Assembly: GCF_963678635.1 (NCBI RefSeq)
Contig: NC_087064.1
Coordinates: 14,437,802 to 14,499,801 of the forward strand
Direction of reading: 5' to 3'
DNA from: Symsagittifera roscoffensis
Lineage: Eukaryota; Xenacoelomorpha; Acoela; Convolutidae
Length of the DNA stretch: 62,000 nucleotides
Part shown: piece after piece, positions 10,830 to 22,397 of the stretch
How positions within the stretch are numbered: position 1 is the stretch's first letter
Layout of the letters: the number at the start of each line of letters is the position of its first letter
The notes under the pieces: generated by a model
The model's input: only the letters and a program-made list of their open reading frames with translations
Told to the model about the DNA's origin: nothing
Databases searched by the model: none
Program-made: the position numbers and the translations under genes

Positions 10830-12892
10830 CTGAAAGTAGAAAATATTTCAACAAAAGCTCATTATTATTAAATCCAAGGTCCTGCTTCAAAAAACGATTC
10901 TTGTTGAACAAACTGAATGTAGAAAATTCACAAAATCCAACGGGATCGGAAATTCGTAAGTTACTGGATTCCTGGTTCTCTTTGTTCAATCGATAGTCTG
11001 AAATGATTTTTCTTGCGTTGATAGCTTTGGGTACGTTGTGTTAAAAAAGTCATCTTTGAATTAAGTTTTTGAGGCTTGTTACTTTTGTTTTGGGTTTTAA
11101 AATAGCTCTTGATTTAAAGCATAAAACTAATTTTTATACAATATAACGCATTTTTACATTTTTACAATATAACGCATTAACGCATTTTTACAAAAGTTTT
11201 TACATTTTCCGGGGATTTTGTATAGTTTTTATACCAACTCATATACAGTTTTAAAAAAGCGCTTAATTGTGTTTCAATTAACAGGAACAATCAAATGTTT
11301 CATTACAAGAAGATTCTTTTAGCAACAATTTGGGCTTAAATAATCGTTTAAACTTAATTTGGGGCGAAAAGTTTTTTGAAAAACTTTTTGCGGGTGAATG
11401 GATATTCGATACGCCTCCTCAAAAAAATTAATAGTTAAATTGTCTTTGAATAAAACAGCAGTATTTAATCAAATTTCGAAGAAATTGACGGTATGTTTAT
11501 GCTCGGTTGTCTCTAGACGGATTCCGATTTTTGATTAGTCTTTTTTGGTAGAAAATTTTGAACCATCTGGAGTATTAAGGACAGTTTTTTTTAAAAAAAA
11601 ATCTGTGATTAAGTTTTGTGAAAAACGAGGCTGATAAAATGGCCAGTTTAGTTAATTTAGGGTAATTAAACTGCTATCTATTTCTTCGTATAATGCGTAA
11701 GCAGTAAAACAGTCCGGCTTAAAATTTTTACAAACTAAATTGAGTCAAACTATTTCTTTTAGTTGGAAAACTAAACTTGCAAAAATTTGTTTTAGTTGCA
11801 AAAATATTTGTTTTAGTTGCAAACTAATTGTTTTAATTGCAAAAATATGCAAAACTTACTGTTTTGCCCTTTCATGGGCGTAAAGGAAGATTTTTTCAAA
11901 AATTAAACAAAATTTGTTTTATACAGAATTTGTTAATGTTCCGAATTTTGTAAAGAAAGCAACGGAAAATTTGTGCTCGGTTTTTTTCTTCGGACAAATT
12001 TCGACTTTTTAACTAGCCATTTTTGACGGGGTTTCGAAGGGAAAAATATTAATGTCCTGAGCTTAAATTGTTTAAGAAATATTTCACCTGTGATCATTTT
12101 TCGCAAAGTTTTAAAGGTTGCCATTTTGGCCAATTTGGAACAATTAACGCGCGATATGTTTCGCGTTATTAAAGCGTAAGCAGAGATTTAATCCGTCTTA
12201 GAACTCTTTCCATACTGGTTGAAGGAAGCTTATTTGCCATTATGGATTTATTACTAGGAGCAAAATCTATCACTTTGTACTTTATATGGCGTACAAAAAT
12301 ATCAAACTAAAAGATAAATTTTTTTTTAATTTAATTTTTTATGTTATTACTGCTCCATAGGCCTTAAAAGGCAGTCGGAAAATTCAGGGCCTCGCCCTGA
12401 TACGAACAGTCTCGTTAATTTTTTAAACTAAAATTTACTCCAAAAAATTTCCAGAAAAGTCTGAACTTTCAGAAATTAGCCACGAGACGAGCAGTCAGAT
12501 TAATTTGAGCAATCAAGCTTCCTGTCACAAAAAAAAGAAGTTCAATGGAGTTCCAGGGTAACCGTCCTTACGAGGTATTTTCTACGTAGTTTAGTTTACA
12601 GAAAGAAAATTGGTTATTTTGAGCAATTTCAAGCTAAATCTATGCTGGTTTAATAATCAAAACAAGCAAAACTGAAAAGAAGAATAGTCCAAAATTGAAC
12701 TGGGGTCAATTTCAAACAAAAAACCTTTCGAAAATGAAACCTAACAAAAAATGAGAATTAACTATTTAACTAGCAAAACCAACATTCATTTATTTTTAAT
12801 TTTTTTACATAGGATTAGCAAATTTTTTCGGGGGTTAATTAATCGAAAGAAATTTTGTCAAAAACGCCTTTTTATCTTTTGTCTTTTACCAC

Positions 12893-12935
<43 letters not shown>

Positions 12936-13750
12936 TCAAATTTTGTCTTTTTAGTACATTTCAGAGTTTCGACTTCATCTGGTTTTTAATGCTTGCATCA
13001 AACCTACATTTGAACAATGTGCTTGCAACATAGCTGTAACAACTATGTTCAAATTTGGAAACATTTTCAAACAATCTATCATCTATTGCGGAATTGGTTC
13101 AGTTCTTGAAAATGTGATAGCGTTGTCAATTATGATGTAATTTTGCTCTTGGTAAAATTGATGCACTTGAAAGAATATACAGGTTTTTCGACAAAACGCG
13201 CACTGGAGATCCATAGATTAAAATCTTTTAAACTAGCTTTCTTTTTTCAGTCCCTACAACAATGTGGGATTATTGCTAAAGTTGCCTGAAATTGATTAGT
13301 CTCAACAATTATAATGAATTAACATCATTTTGTTTCTGCATAAAAAAAATTGCATGCTGCATGCGCAGAATTGAAATTTAGTGTTAATTTGGTTAGATAA
13401 ATTATTGGGGTTGTTTTTTAAAGTTGAAATCTTGTGTTTTGTTCATCCTACTCACATTTATTTTCTAAATTTTTATATTTTGTTTTTAGTTTTTTGTTCG
13501 TTTGTCAATATGTTGGGTGTATGGTGGGCGGATTGATGCAAAGTTTTAACCAACAAAAACAAATTGTATATTTCTCAAATAAATTATAAATAAAAAAAAA
13601 CAATCGTAAGCTTACAGATTTTTTTTGTCCGAGACAATGATTTTCAAACTTAGCTTTTTTGTTGGTTCTGTTTTAATCTGGCTGGTAAATGGTGTTTAAT
13701 CTATTATATATATTTTAAAACTTTTATGAACTAAAACCTTAAAAGCAATT

Positions 13751-13802
<52 letters not shown>

Positions 13803-16800
13803 GTGAGTTTGCTAACAGTTCGCGTGACATTTTAATCTCACTGGATTTGATTTTGCATGAAAAGTTACAAAATTTTAAAAACTCTTGAAATAAACGGCAA
13901 ATTCAATCCAAACCGATTCCTCAAAATTATTAATTCTCTAATTTCCAATTTTTTTAAAATACTTTAAAAGCGTCAAAAAGTATACTTCTGTGTCGAGTAG
14001 CGATCGGTGTTGACCCTGTTCCTCCACCTCGCTCATCAGCAGATAGACATGCAGTGTCTTGCTCACGCTGCTCTCCGTGAATGCCGTCTCCTTAGTACCC
14101 CTGTGAGTCAGAATGGCCTGCATCCGATTCTCACTAAACAAGCCAAACAAACCAGTAATTTCTTGTTTTTTTGTTAACTGAAAAATAAATCATCTTTTGC
14201 TTGGTTACGTTTTTTCGGCCTATTTGCCCCAGCTTCGTCTTTTTTTGCGCTGATACGAGCAATTTTTGTTACCTTAGGATATATTCGTGGAGACATAATT
14301 TAGTCATTCATTAACTTCTATGCTGCATTAAAAATGAAGTCTTTTTTAAGTATTGAACCAATTTAAACATCTTATATTTTTGATGACGTTACCATCACTC
14401 GCAAATAAATAATGATTTTGGTGATCGTTAGTGTTTCAAAAGAGATCAATTTTTTTTGAAAAAAAAAAATTAAAAAATTGTTTGCAAATTTGCCATCTGG
14501 AAAGCATCACGATTAAAATGGCTTCAAAAATTGTAAAAACCAACTGCAGCAGACGTTTTTTTGTGGTATTTTTTTTTGAGTTGAACAAAAATTGTGAATT
14601 AAAACTGAAACATACCTGAAAACCAAACTCTTTTTTTTGGCGGAAAAACCCTATGGATGTTTATGTTATTTCCCACTATGTGATTGGTCGGGATAAAATG
14701 TTGTTAATAAAACCAACTGTTTCAGCATTTCGTGGTATGATGGCAGCAACATATATTCTAGTCTCACTTTGTCATCCTCACGGACCTTCTTTCCAGAGTT
14801 GAAAGACTGTGCTCGTCTCCTGGATGAGGATATGTTCAGTAACTTCTGAAACCCGATATGCGCAGACGCCGCATCTTCAGAAACTTGCCTGGTGTGTCGT
14901 TGGTAACTTCTTACCTGACCTGTGTCATTTACAGGATCACTCAGTTCTGTTTTGAAATTTTCACTCAAACTGTTCCGCCGTTGAACATTTGAATCAACGG
15001 TATTCTTCTCCGTGCTTGATTTGCTTGATGAGTTTTGCAATGGAGTGTTGCTCTTGACGTAATCTGGCGTTTTCGATGTATCGGTCTTTTCAAACTGAGC
15101 AGAAGTCCGTGCAGTGCCTGATGATGTTGATGACCCGTAGTTGTTCCTATGATTACATGCTACCTCTACTTGTTCTTTTCTTTCCCAGTCCTCGGGACCT
15201 CGGATGGTGAATGCGACGTAATGTTTCTCATGTTTTTTGGATCTAAATTACAGCTCGGGTAAGAACTTGAGCGATTTCTTGCAAAAGATTATCCTTTTAC
15301 TTGCTTCAAATAAGTGATTTAATATTTTTTGTAATTGCAATTAGAAACCAGATGCCAGTAGAAACTACATGTTTTCTGTGTTATAATTGTTTTTTGAGTT
15401 CGTCATTTGTAAGCTTTATAATTCGTTTTGTTTTGCTTCTTAAATTTTCTGACGTATCAATAAATTTTATTACCGGTTGGCCCGTATTTGACTGTGTTTC
15501 TGAAGCTGTTGCATGAGAAGTGTTGAGATATTGGCGCGGGGGTCTAATGAGGTGGAGAGGGGCTGGGCAGCCATAACTGCGTAGAAGTCTTCGATTGAGA
15601 TGATGTCTGTGACGTACTCACACCTCCTTCTAGAAGAAGTAAGGTCTGTAAATAAAACAGTGTTGGACTCCATTAAACAAAAAATTTGATTCATAACTAT
15701 AACTAGTTGTATGATCAATTTGAACTCTTTAAAATTTGTTGACCTTTAAAGGTTTGTTAAAAAAACGTCTTATCCCAGAACAATTGAACTTTATTTTTAT
15801 AGGATATTTAAATTTTGGTCTTCAGATATGGAGTACGGTTTAATTGCCTCATTTTGTTAATCTTCATAACTATAGATCTTAACTCTACTTCTGAATGGTG
15901 TTCTATGTGCTCACGTGATCCGAGTAATGTCCTAGCGAATATATCTGTGAGTCCTCCGTTGTTGGAGTACCTGCACACGCAGTGATAGTCCCTCAATTTC
16001 AGACTCTTCTCGTCACTGTCCGCCACATACAGCAGAATTATGGCTAAAACAAAAACATAAGAAACGTGCATGAGAAAATAAGGTTAATTAGAAGTTAAAT
16101 AAGTCCATTTTTTTGCCATCTTTCATTACGAGGCCAAACTCTGCACTGGATAGGCGCACAATTTTGTGTCTGTATGTTCCTGGATTCCAGAGACAAGTAT
16201 TTAAACATGTTAAAATTTTGTCGGAAAGATAATGAAGGAACAAAAGAAGAAATGGAGCGTCCTTGTTGCGGAATCAAGAAAATACAATTCAGAAAATACA
16301 TAGTATGGCCTCGCAATGTTGTCTCTCTAAAAACACTCTATCAAAACTTAGTTTTGTTCACTGAATTTTTGCTATCCTGCGTTAGTTTTTTTTGCTCAAA
16401 ATTACAAATTAACTCTCGAACAGGGGCAAGTGTCAGGTAAGTTCAGCAACAAAAAAAGTAATAAACAGTTTGTTAATATAAGATTTTTTCAGAACACTTT
16501 TCTTCAAGTTTTTATTGTTCCGACCATTGGAAAAAATGTGAGGAACTTTGTATTCGGGTGTAATGTAAACTTTTTTTTGTTTCCACGCAAAATCAGATAC
16601 CACCAATAATCAGCGGAATGATCAAGTAATGTATCATATGAAACCCCCTTCTGTCGTGATTCGAACAACATTAAAAAAGGTCAAAAACATGTCCCAAAGT
16701 TGAAAAAAAAACACGTTTAAAATTTTGATTTTGAATTTTAAATTGAGCTTTTTTGAAGAAATTAATAGATTACAATAGCTTAAACTAAACCGTGAAACCT

Positions 16801-19800
16801 TAAATTTAGTCGAATAAATTTAGTTTTTGAGTTTTTTTTGTATGCTCGCTCAATCTCGCTCTCAAAAAACTTAAAATAATCGAATGAAACAACTTTTATT
16901 TCTCGGCAAATAACTCTGTTTAAGAGATAATTTGAAACATTCTGAATCGTTCATAACAGCAAAAATTTTTAGCTTAAAAATCAAAGCAAGCTCTCAAAAC
17001 ACTGCTATTTGCCTTTGAGACAAATGACTCTTTTTTGGAGATCAGACTTAATCAAGTCTGACCGTGTTAGAGAGAAAGGGTCAGGTGTATAAAATTCAGG
17101 TGTACAAAAAGGGTCAGGTGTATATTTGATGCATATTGCACCTTACTGGAATTAGGTTTACATATTGCACCTTTTTCCATTTTTTAAACGAGATTTCAAT
17201 AAAAATTGAGAAAAAAATTTTAAATTTGTTTTTGTTTTCTATTCAAATTTCTAAAAAGTTTTCGTCCAATTTGCTGATTTTACTATGACTATGACTTGAG
17301 CGCTATACTTCCAATCTGACTACGACTTCCAATCTTTTTATCATATAACGCAGGAAAAGAACTATAATTTGAAAAATTATATATTTTTTTTCCCAGACAC
17401 TATGTTCGGTACATTCTGAGCTACTTGCACAGTAAGCGTCTTTCCTTGTTTTTTATATATCAATAAATTATGAGTTTTGAAGCAAACCAATAACAATGAC
17501 TTCCGTTAAACTTTAGTTTGTGTTTGTTTTTTTTTTGTTAAGAAAAAATATTATCAATTGACATCTCGGATTAATGAAAAATTGCTGATCCAATTTTCAT
17601 AACACTTTCCTTGATGTTTTTTTTTTCATAGATCGATAATTAACGGTTATTCATTGATAAACATAGCGCTTGAGATTGAAAAAAGTAGCCTTACTTCAGA
17701 GCTAATTCACCGCTAAACCTTTCCAGCAATGTAATGGTTAAAATGGCTCAAAAATTGGTATTTATTTGATAATTCATCGCACAAAAAAGTTATTTATTAA
17801 AATGTGAGTTTTTTCTCGCCTAACTCCACGCCCATTCAACAAGGAAATTGTTTTTCCAAGGGGAAATGAAAACACAGATTAAAATGTACTTTAAGCCATT
17901 TGGGGGGTTTTGCTGCGACCAAAATTAAATCCAATGAAATAGGAGCTTTTACCCTCATTAATCCCGAAAAGAGTTAAAAACTCAGTGCGGCTCCACTTAC
18001 AAACACCCAAATCGCCAACGAGAGAGGTTTTGACTTTAAAATGATAAGGATTTGGGTTCGATTTTTTTTTCGAGAGTAGATTTAGGATAACTTTGATCTT
18101 TTTGTTTACAAAAGGCCCGTTATGATCTTGTTAACCAATTGAAACTAATTTATTGTTAGATAAATTTTTTTTATCCATCTAATCAATATAATCATCAGAA
18201 CGTTATCTTTTATCCGAACATGTTTTTACACATTTCAAAATTTTTCATATTTACTTGAGGTACTTTATTAAACAATCCCATATTAAACACCAAACATCGC
18301 TGGAATAACTTACCATCCAGATCCCTGGGGGAAGGTTTAGTCCCCACCAACCAAATGTTGTTGAAAGGTGGGTTACCGTATTTTAAAAGTTATCGCTAAT
18401 TCATCTCTAAGTTATTACTCTTTCATCGCTAATTTTTGAAATTTCCAGTCTGAAATTTGGTATTTGTGTAAGTACTTCTAATTTGCACCCCTAATTTTTA
18501 ATAGGAACTCAATCCCCGTATTTTTCAATGTCTTGATCTATTAGACTAGAAATAATAATGGACTTAGCTTTTCACTGGAATAAGGAGTCGCACAAAGGTG
18601 TCAGCCCTCAATTAGATAGCATGGCGTTCAGGCGATGTGTAGGAACAGAGACCGCTCTTTGGGAACATAAACTTAGGAACCATCTCGAATGCCTAGTTTT
18701 CAGATCTGGTTTAGTTACTGTGTCATTAAAATATAACAACCATTTTCAAATGGGGAGCGGCGGTGAAGTGGTTACGTCTCCGCCTCTCAATCGAAAGGTC
18801 GGAAGCTCGATGCCGACCATGATCCGTGATCGTTGCTTGAGGGTGAAACAACATTACCCAGCCCAGAAAAATAACCCAACAACATTGTCTGTAGTTCTTA
18901 ACCAGGGGCTCAACAGCGGTTCTCCGTGATGAGCTGTACAGCTCTTGTGTTGGTCCTTTCCCTTGTGGATAAATCGTCTTAACTTGACAACAATTCTGGT
19001 GTAATTCGGCGAAGTTTTACAAAATCGTGGGACAATGTCTATGAGACAGCGTACAGCCGATTACCGAGTTTCAAATGGGGATATTATTTGTGGTCAAAAT
19101 GCACCTCAAGTTAAGAAAAAGAGTTTTTGTCCAGCGGCAGATTTGAATTTGAATTTAAACGCTCTGTAGCATCGTATTTTAAAAATAATAACATCCCTTT
19201 TTATTAGCGTATCTTAGTAGAGTTTTCTTTTTTATTAAGAGCAGATTTTTTTCGAAGGGTGTATCAAGCCTTTTTATTAATTTCTTTATTTACTTAACTT
19301 TAAGAAGCGAGCGCGCTCCGAAAAAACGCAAGTTTCTTGGTCGCAAATTTCTGAAAAAAAAACTAGGATCTTTATAGTGAATTGGGAAGCTCGGAATGTC
19401 AATTTGGCCGATCAAAAAAAAAAGATTTTGAAACTCCTTAACCCGCTTGAAACACCTAGATCCCTCCCTTACCTGGTGGATTGTACTTTTCCTGCTGGAA
19501 GTGAATGGAAGTAGAAGACACGGGAGTGGTACTGGCTCTGATCACACTCTTCACACTCTCTACTGACGTCATCACACATGCACCCAGGAAACAAGTGTAC
19601 AGCACCACAGTACACACGTTAGCCAGCACCATGCGTCTCCTGCTGTGTTCGACACTGTCCCCGTCTACCCCTCCATCCTCACCATCTTGCTGTCCCACAC
19701 CTGAAAATAGACTCTAACTTCTGTTGCTTACTCAGGCTGATTGGCTTTTTTGTTTGCAATGGAAAGCGAGCACAAAGGAAAACATGTGATCACGGTCAAC

Positions 19801-22397
19801 TACAGAACAAAAAAATTAAATAACTTTTTATACAAAAACTTACTGTTTTTGGGCACAGAAAGTGGATTGAAAAGAAATTCGAAAAAATACGAAGATAGCA
19901 GGTTGAGTGCAAGTAGCATTTAAGTTTCCGACCACATTCATAAACCCCTAAAATGTTTTTTCTTTTTTGCTTCTCCAAACTAGTGTTATTTTTAAAGAGT
20001 GATGTCAGCAGAGAGTTATTGAAACGTGTAGAAATTTAAATAATTGCATAACTGACAGCATTTGTCTTCAAAAATTGAATTACAAAAAAAAATGAGAAAG
20101 TTGGGGAAAATTTTTTTCTAATTCTTGCACAGTATTTTTTTTAGAAGACCTTATCCTTCATTCTAGGTCTTAATGAAATCAAATTGCCTTAGCCCGAAGA
20201 TCGTTACTTGCCCGAAAAAGAAAAAATGTATAAAGTAAGTAAAATCAACCTGAAAGTGTCCAACTGGTTTCAGTTCGAAAAAGGGAAATATCCAGAAATT
20301 TTTTCTCATTCTCAACATTAGTATCCAGCCACTTGCATAAATCTGATTTTGATATACATGCTAAGTTTTGCAATCTGTATACTGATAGAAATGTTCTTTC
20401 AGCCTTGAGTACCATGTGGCTTGGTTGGTCACTAGCTAAGTTAATGAGTATTAGAATAAAATTATATGTTTTATTGTGATCTCAACAAAATACTTCTAAA
20501 ATGAACTAGAAGTTATTTTTGTCTAGTCAAAACTATTGCAAACAAAATAAATACAAGTATGAGTGACGATTTCAGAAAAATAAATAAATGAAACACAGGA
20601 GAATCTCATTCAGAATTAGTAGAAGTGGCTTCAAAGGTGAACTGCGGCCACCACGAGGAAGAATGGGACGAAGACAAAAAAAATGAAGAAAGCTAGTCGA
20701 AACAAGAAAAACGCAAAAACAAATTAGTACATAATTATACACGAAAAATGCAATAAAAACATCATGGCGATCAAACATCAGAATCAAAATAGCTGAAGTT
20801 TTTTGGGAATCCCAATCAGCACTCAAACGGCTTCAATCTGATAATACTCACCCTCATCTGCGTTTTCTTTGCTACCCGATTATTTGTACTACCCGATAGG
20901 TGCTGGGACTAAAAAGTGTTGATGCTGAATTCAAAAATGTTGGTTTCACCCTAGTAATGATCCATAATAAAGGTTGATCTTTGGTCGCTTTTCCTATGTT
21001 TACGGTGGTAATTGCTGCTTTTAGCTACATCAATGAAGCATTTTAACCAAATGTCACGCCAAAAATTAGTTCCTAAGCACTTTGGAAGGCTGTCTTCTTT
21101 TCGTCAGTTTTTTTATACAACACAACCTGTATAGTTTTTTATCTCGTAAATCTAAATAATCGGAATCTAACACCCGGCGCCTTATCTTGTAAATCAAAAT
21201 AATCAGATTAAGTTGGAGTCATATTAATTGGAAATGTCGCGGTGCACCGGGTTAAATTTCAAGCAAGCGATATTAAAAGCAAGCAGTTTGTGAAAAAATG
21301 ACGAATTTACGTGCCAGTTATAGGATTAGAAGATGATTGGAATATTTTGTGACATTCTACCCTGTGTATCAATTTACACTACTCCTAAATTAAGACGGAA
21401 TGATAACAGCAAAATAGTGATCGCCGCAGTCGCGCCAACGTGTTGCGGCGATCTTACCTACAGAGGGTAGGACTCTATAGAAAAATTAGAGCCGAATATC
21501 GCCGCGACCTTAAACCGAGATAGGAAGCTCAGTTATCTCTGACCAGTTGAATTATTTGTATAACATAAGGTAAATTGACATAAAGTAATTTGGCATAAGG
21601 TAGATTGGAATATTGGTCAGATTAGTATAGGGTAGAATGGCATAGGGTAAATTGACATCGGGTAGATTATCATGTAACCTTGTTTTCATTTTTTAAAAGA
21701 AATTCGGCGTTACTTATTAACTAAAGAGCCTATTGTGCCCATCGTCATCATAAGCACATACATGTAAGAATTCACGGTCGGGCGATAATTTTTCTTGGGA
21801 GGAGTTCACTCACAAACAAACAGACAGATCTATTTTTTAAGTTATGTATAGATTAGAAAGTTTTTTGTACTTAAGCGCTCTTCGTATAATAAATAGGAGC
21901 CTTCTGATAGGAAAAACATGAAAGCTGGTGCTCTTCAACAATTTCAAAGTTTTCGGCCTTATCTAGGCATATCATCAGTTTTCGGCCTTATCATCAGTGC
22001 CACATTTTTGATTTAATGAGCTGGTGGTTAAACTTAACTGCTATTTACAGTAGCAACATATTTAGATATTTCATAAAAACGAATGAAGGTATCAAAACAA
22101 AGAAACTGCTTTGGAACTTTCATGTTCAAAATTTGCCACCTGATGTCAGGGTAAGTTTTGATAAATCGTCTTCCAAAAACTGATATCTGCTATTTCACTA
22201 TGGAATGAGTGTAACCGTTTACAAATGAGCATCAAATGTAAACGATAGAATTTAGCGAAAAAAGACGTAGCAGTACAACTGAGCTCACTTGATTGTGTTT
22301 GATCCCTGTGGTGTTTAAGGTAGCCATTTTCGGGATCTCTTCTTTTCCGATCACCTGTTGTCGAATGACATGTCTCCTCATCCTCAATTGAAATTTC
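10563..22397 (-). CDS. PAC-type proton-activated ion channel homologue (seven exons located, N-terminus missing)
   Basis: Exons are 22,397-22,355, 19,700-19,473, 16,043-15,915, 15,645-15,474, 15,242-14,718, 14,133-13,986 and 10,829-10,563. All junction phases agree and total 504 codons with stop. PAC (PACC1/TMEM206) channels are trimers with two membrane segments and a large outer domain, opened by acid, and sit in the plasma membrane and endosomes. Diagnostic stretches are TM1 after SRRRM, the post-TM1 segment with a TTPV start and EKYNPP, a VAFTIRGPEDW strand, RLEYMLLPSYHEML, and FEWKSP followed by a PW pair and TM2. The human protein has 350 residues; this one has 503 so far, mainly because of a Ser/Thr-rich insertion in exon 5. 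The TM2 Lys of human PAC is Glu here. The start exon should lie above 22,397. Confidence 0.8.
11938..12420 (+). repeat. Repeat family R, copy 4 (inside the last PAC intron)
   Basis: It shows the full internal order: AACGGAAAATTTGTGCTCGG, CGACTTTTTAACTAGCC, CAATTAACGCGCGATA, then CAGGGC-CTC-GCCCTG hairpin and GATACGAACAG. The terminal hairpin has a 6-bp stem and 3-nt loop as in the other copies. Confidence 0.7.
12893..12934. repeat. (CAT)14 microsatellite
   Basis: An uninterrupted CAT run of 42 bases lies within the last PAC intron. The polyserine frame it creates is not a gene. Confidence 0.95.
13752..13801. repeat. (CT)25 microsatellite
   Basis: An uninterrupted CT dinucleotide run of 50 bases lies about 190 bp from PAC-like exon 6 (13,986-14,133), inside the intron. 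Confidence 0.95.
13986..14133 (-). CDS. PAC-like exon 6: outer-domain end
   Basis: The acceptor is TTGTTTAG and the donor GAA|GTATAC. It reads ENRMQAILTHRGTKETAF, then SKTLHVYLLMSEVEEQGQHR, matching the length and pattern of the human region just before FEWK. It enters in phase 2 and leaves in phase 0, which joins directly to exon 7. Confidence 0.75.
14718..15242 (-). CDS. PAC-like exon 5: outer-domain core with a long Ser/Thr insertion
   Basis: The acceptor is GTAATTTAG and the donor a weak ACA|GTTGGT, chosen because phase and homology fit. It begins KKHEKHYVAFTIRGPEDW and ends RLEYMLLPSYHEMLK, both PAC-like. Between them lie about 120 hydrophilic residues, rich in Ser, Thr, Asn and Lys with several RR pairs, absent from human PAC. 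The frame stays open past the donor to a stop at 14,666, so a truncated product from read-through is conceivable. Confidence 0.75.
15474..15645 (-). CDS. PAC-like exon 4
   Basis: The acceptor is TTTATTTACAG and the donor ACCG|GTAATA. It encodes about 57 residues including CEYVTDIISIEDFYAVMAAQ and an NIS glycosylation sequon, in the outer domain. Phases 1 in and 2 out match exons 3 and 5. Confidence 0.7.
15915..16043 (-). CDS. PAC-like exon 3
   Basis: The acceptor is TTTTGTTTTAG and the donor TCAC|GTGAGC. It encodes IILLYVADSDEKSLKLRDYH then CVCRYSNNGG, corresponding to the segment after the TM1 linker in PAC where the first outer-domain cysteine occurs. Phase 1 to phase 1. Confidence 0.7.
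16535..17400 (+). repeat. Diverged dispersed repeat, copy 1
   Basis: It shares ordered blocks with about 29,180-29,700: 'accaccaataat', 'gtatcatat', 'actatga', 'cttttatca' with 'cacgcag/aacgcag' and a terminal AT run. It is intronic in the PAC-like gene and non-coding. Confidence 0.5.
18750..18975 (+). mobile_element. tRNA-derived SINE-like element
   Basis: The head, about 18,754-18,825, has an A-box-like AGTGGTTACGTC and a decayed B-box GAAGCTCGATGCC, in the spacing of a tRNA with an anticodon-arm remnant (CTCTCAATCGAAAG). A tRNA-unrelated body follows. It lies in the PAC-like intron. The 123-residue frame across it is typical SINE noise. Confidence 0.5.
19473..19700 (-). CDS. PAC-like exon 2: acidic N-terminal tail and TM1
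   Basis: The acceptor is CTATTTTCAG and the donor CCAG|GTAAGG. The exon encodes an acidic cytosolic stretch (DGEDGGVDGD), basic SRRR, TM1 at about residues 23-45 and the start of the outer domain ending EKYNPP. In human PAC the equivalent linker carries pH-sensing His98, Glu107 and Asp109. By my alignment these are Thr, Gln and Glu here. Confidence 0.8.
21419..21453. repeat. GC-rich perfect 10-bp hairpin
   Basis: GATCGCCGCA at 21,419-21,428 pairs with TGCGGCGATC at 21,444-21,453, an unusually GC-rich island in AT-rich intron sequence. Confidence 0.7.
21569..21674 (+). repeat. Degenerate 15-16 bp minisatellite
   Basis: About seven units of a GGTAAATTGACATAA-like motif stand head to tail (GGTAGATTGGAATAT, GGTAGAATGGCATAG and so on). 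Confidence 0.75.
22355..22397 (-). CDS. Probable PAC-like exon 1b (N-terminal tail)
   Basis: The acceptor is CTTTTTTATAG and the donor ACAG|GTGATC. It encodes EISIEDEETCHSTT plus one base, giving phase 1, which is what exon 2 needs. The product is acidic, as expected for the cytosolic tail. It has no ATG, so at least one more exon lies upstream on this strand. It is short, so a chance match is possible. Confidence 0.45.

Noticed and set aside
10804-10989. An additional PAC-like exon upstream of exon 7
   Set aside because: Its possible donor phases do not fit exon 7, and exon 6 joins exon 7 directly with the length expected from human PAC.
12751-12954. 67-residue plus-strand protein with polyserine
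   Set aside because: Translation of the (CAT)14 microsatellite.
18558-18929. 123-residue plus-strand protein
   Set aside because: The frame is spread over a tRNA-derived SINE-like element.
20840-20900. Alternative N-terminal PAC exon ending at a strong donor (AGG|GTGAGT)
   Set aside because: The frame with the phase needed by exon 2 has a stop codon just upstream; 22,355-22,397 fits better.
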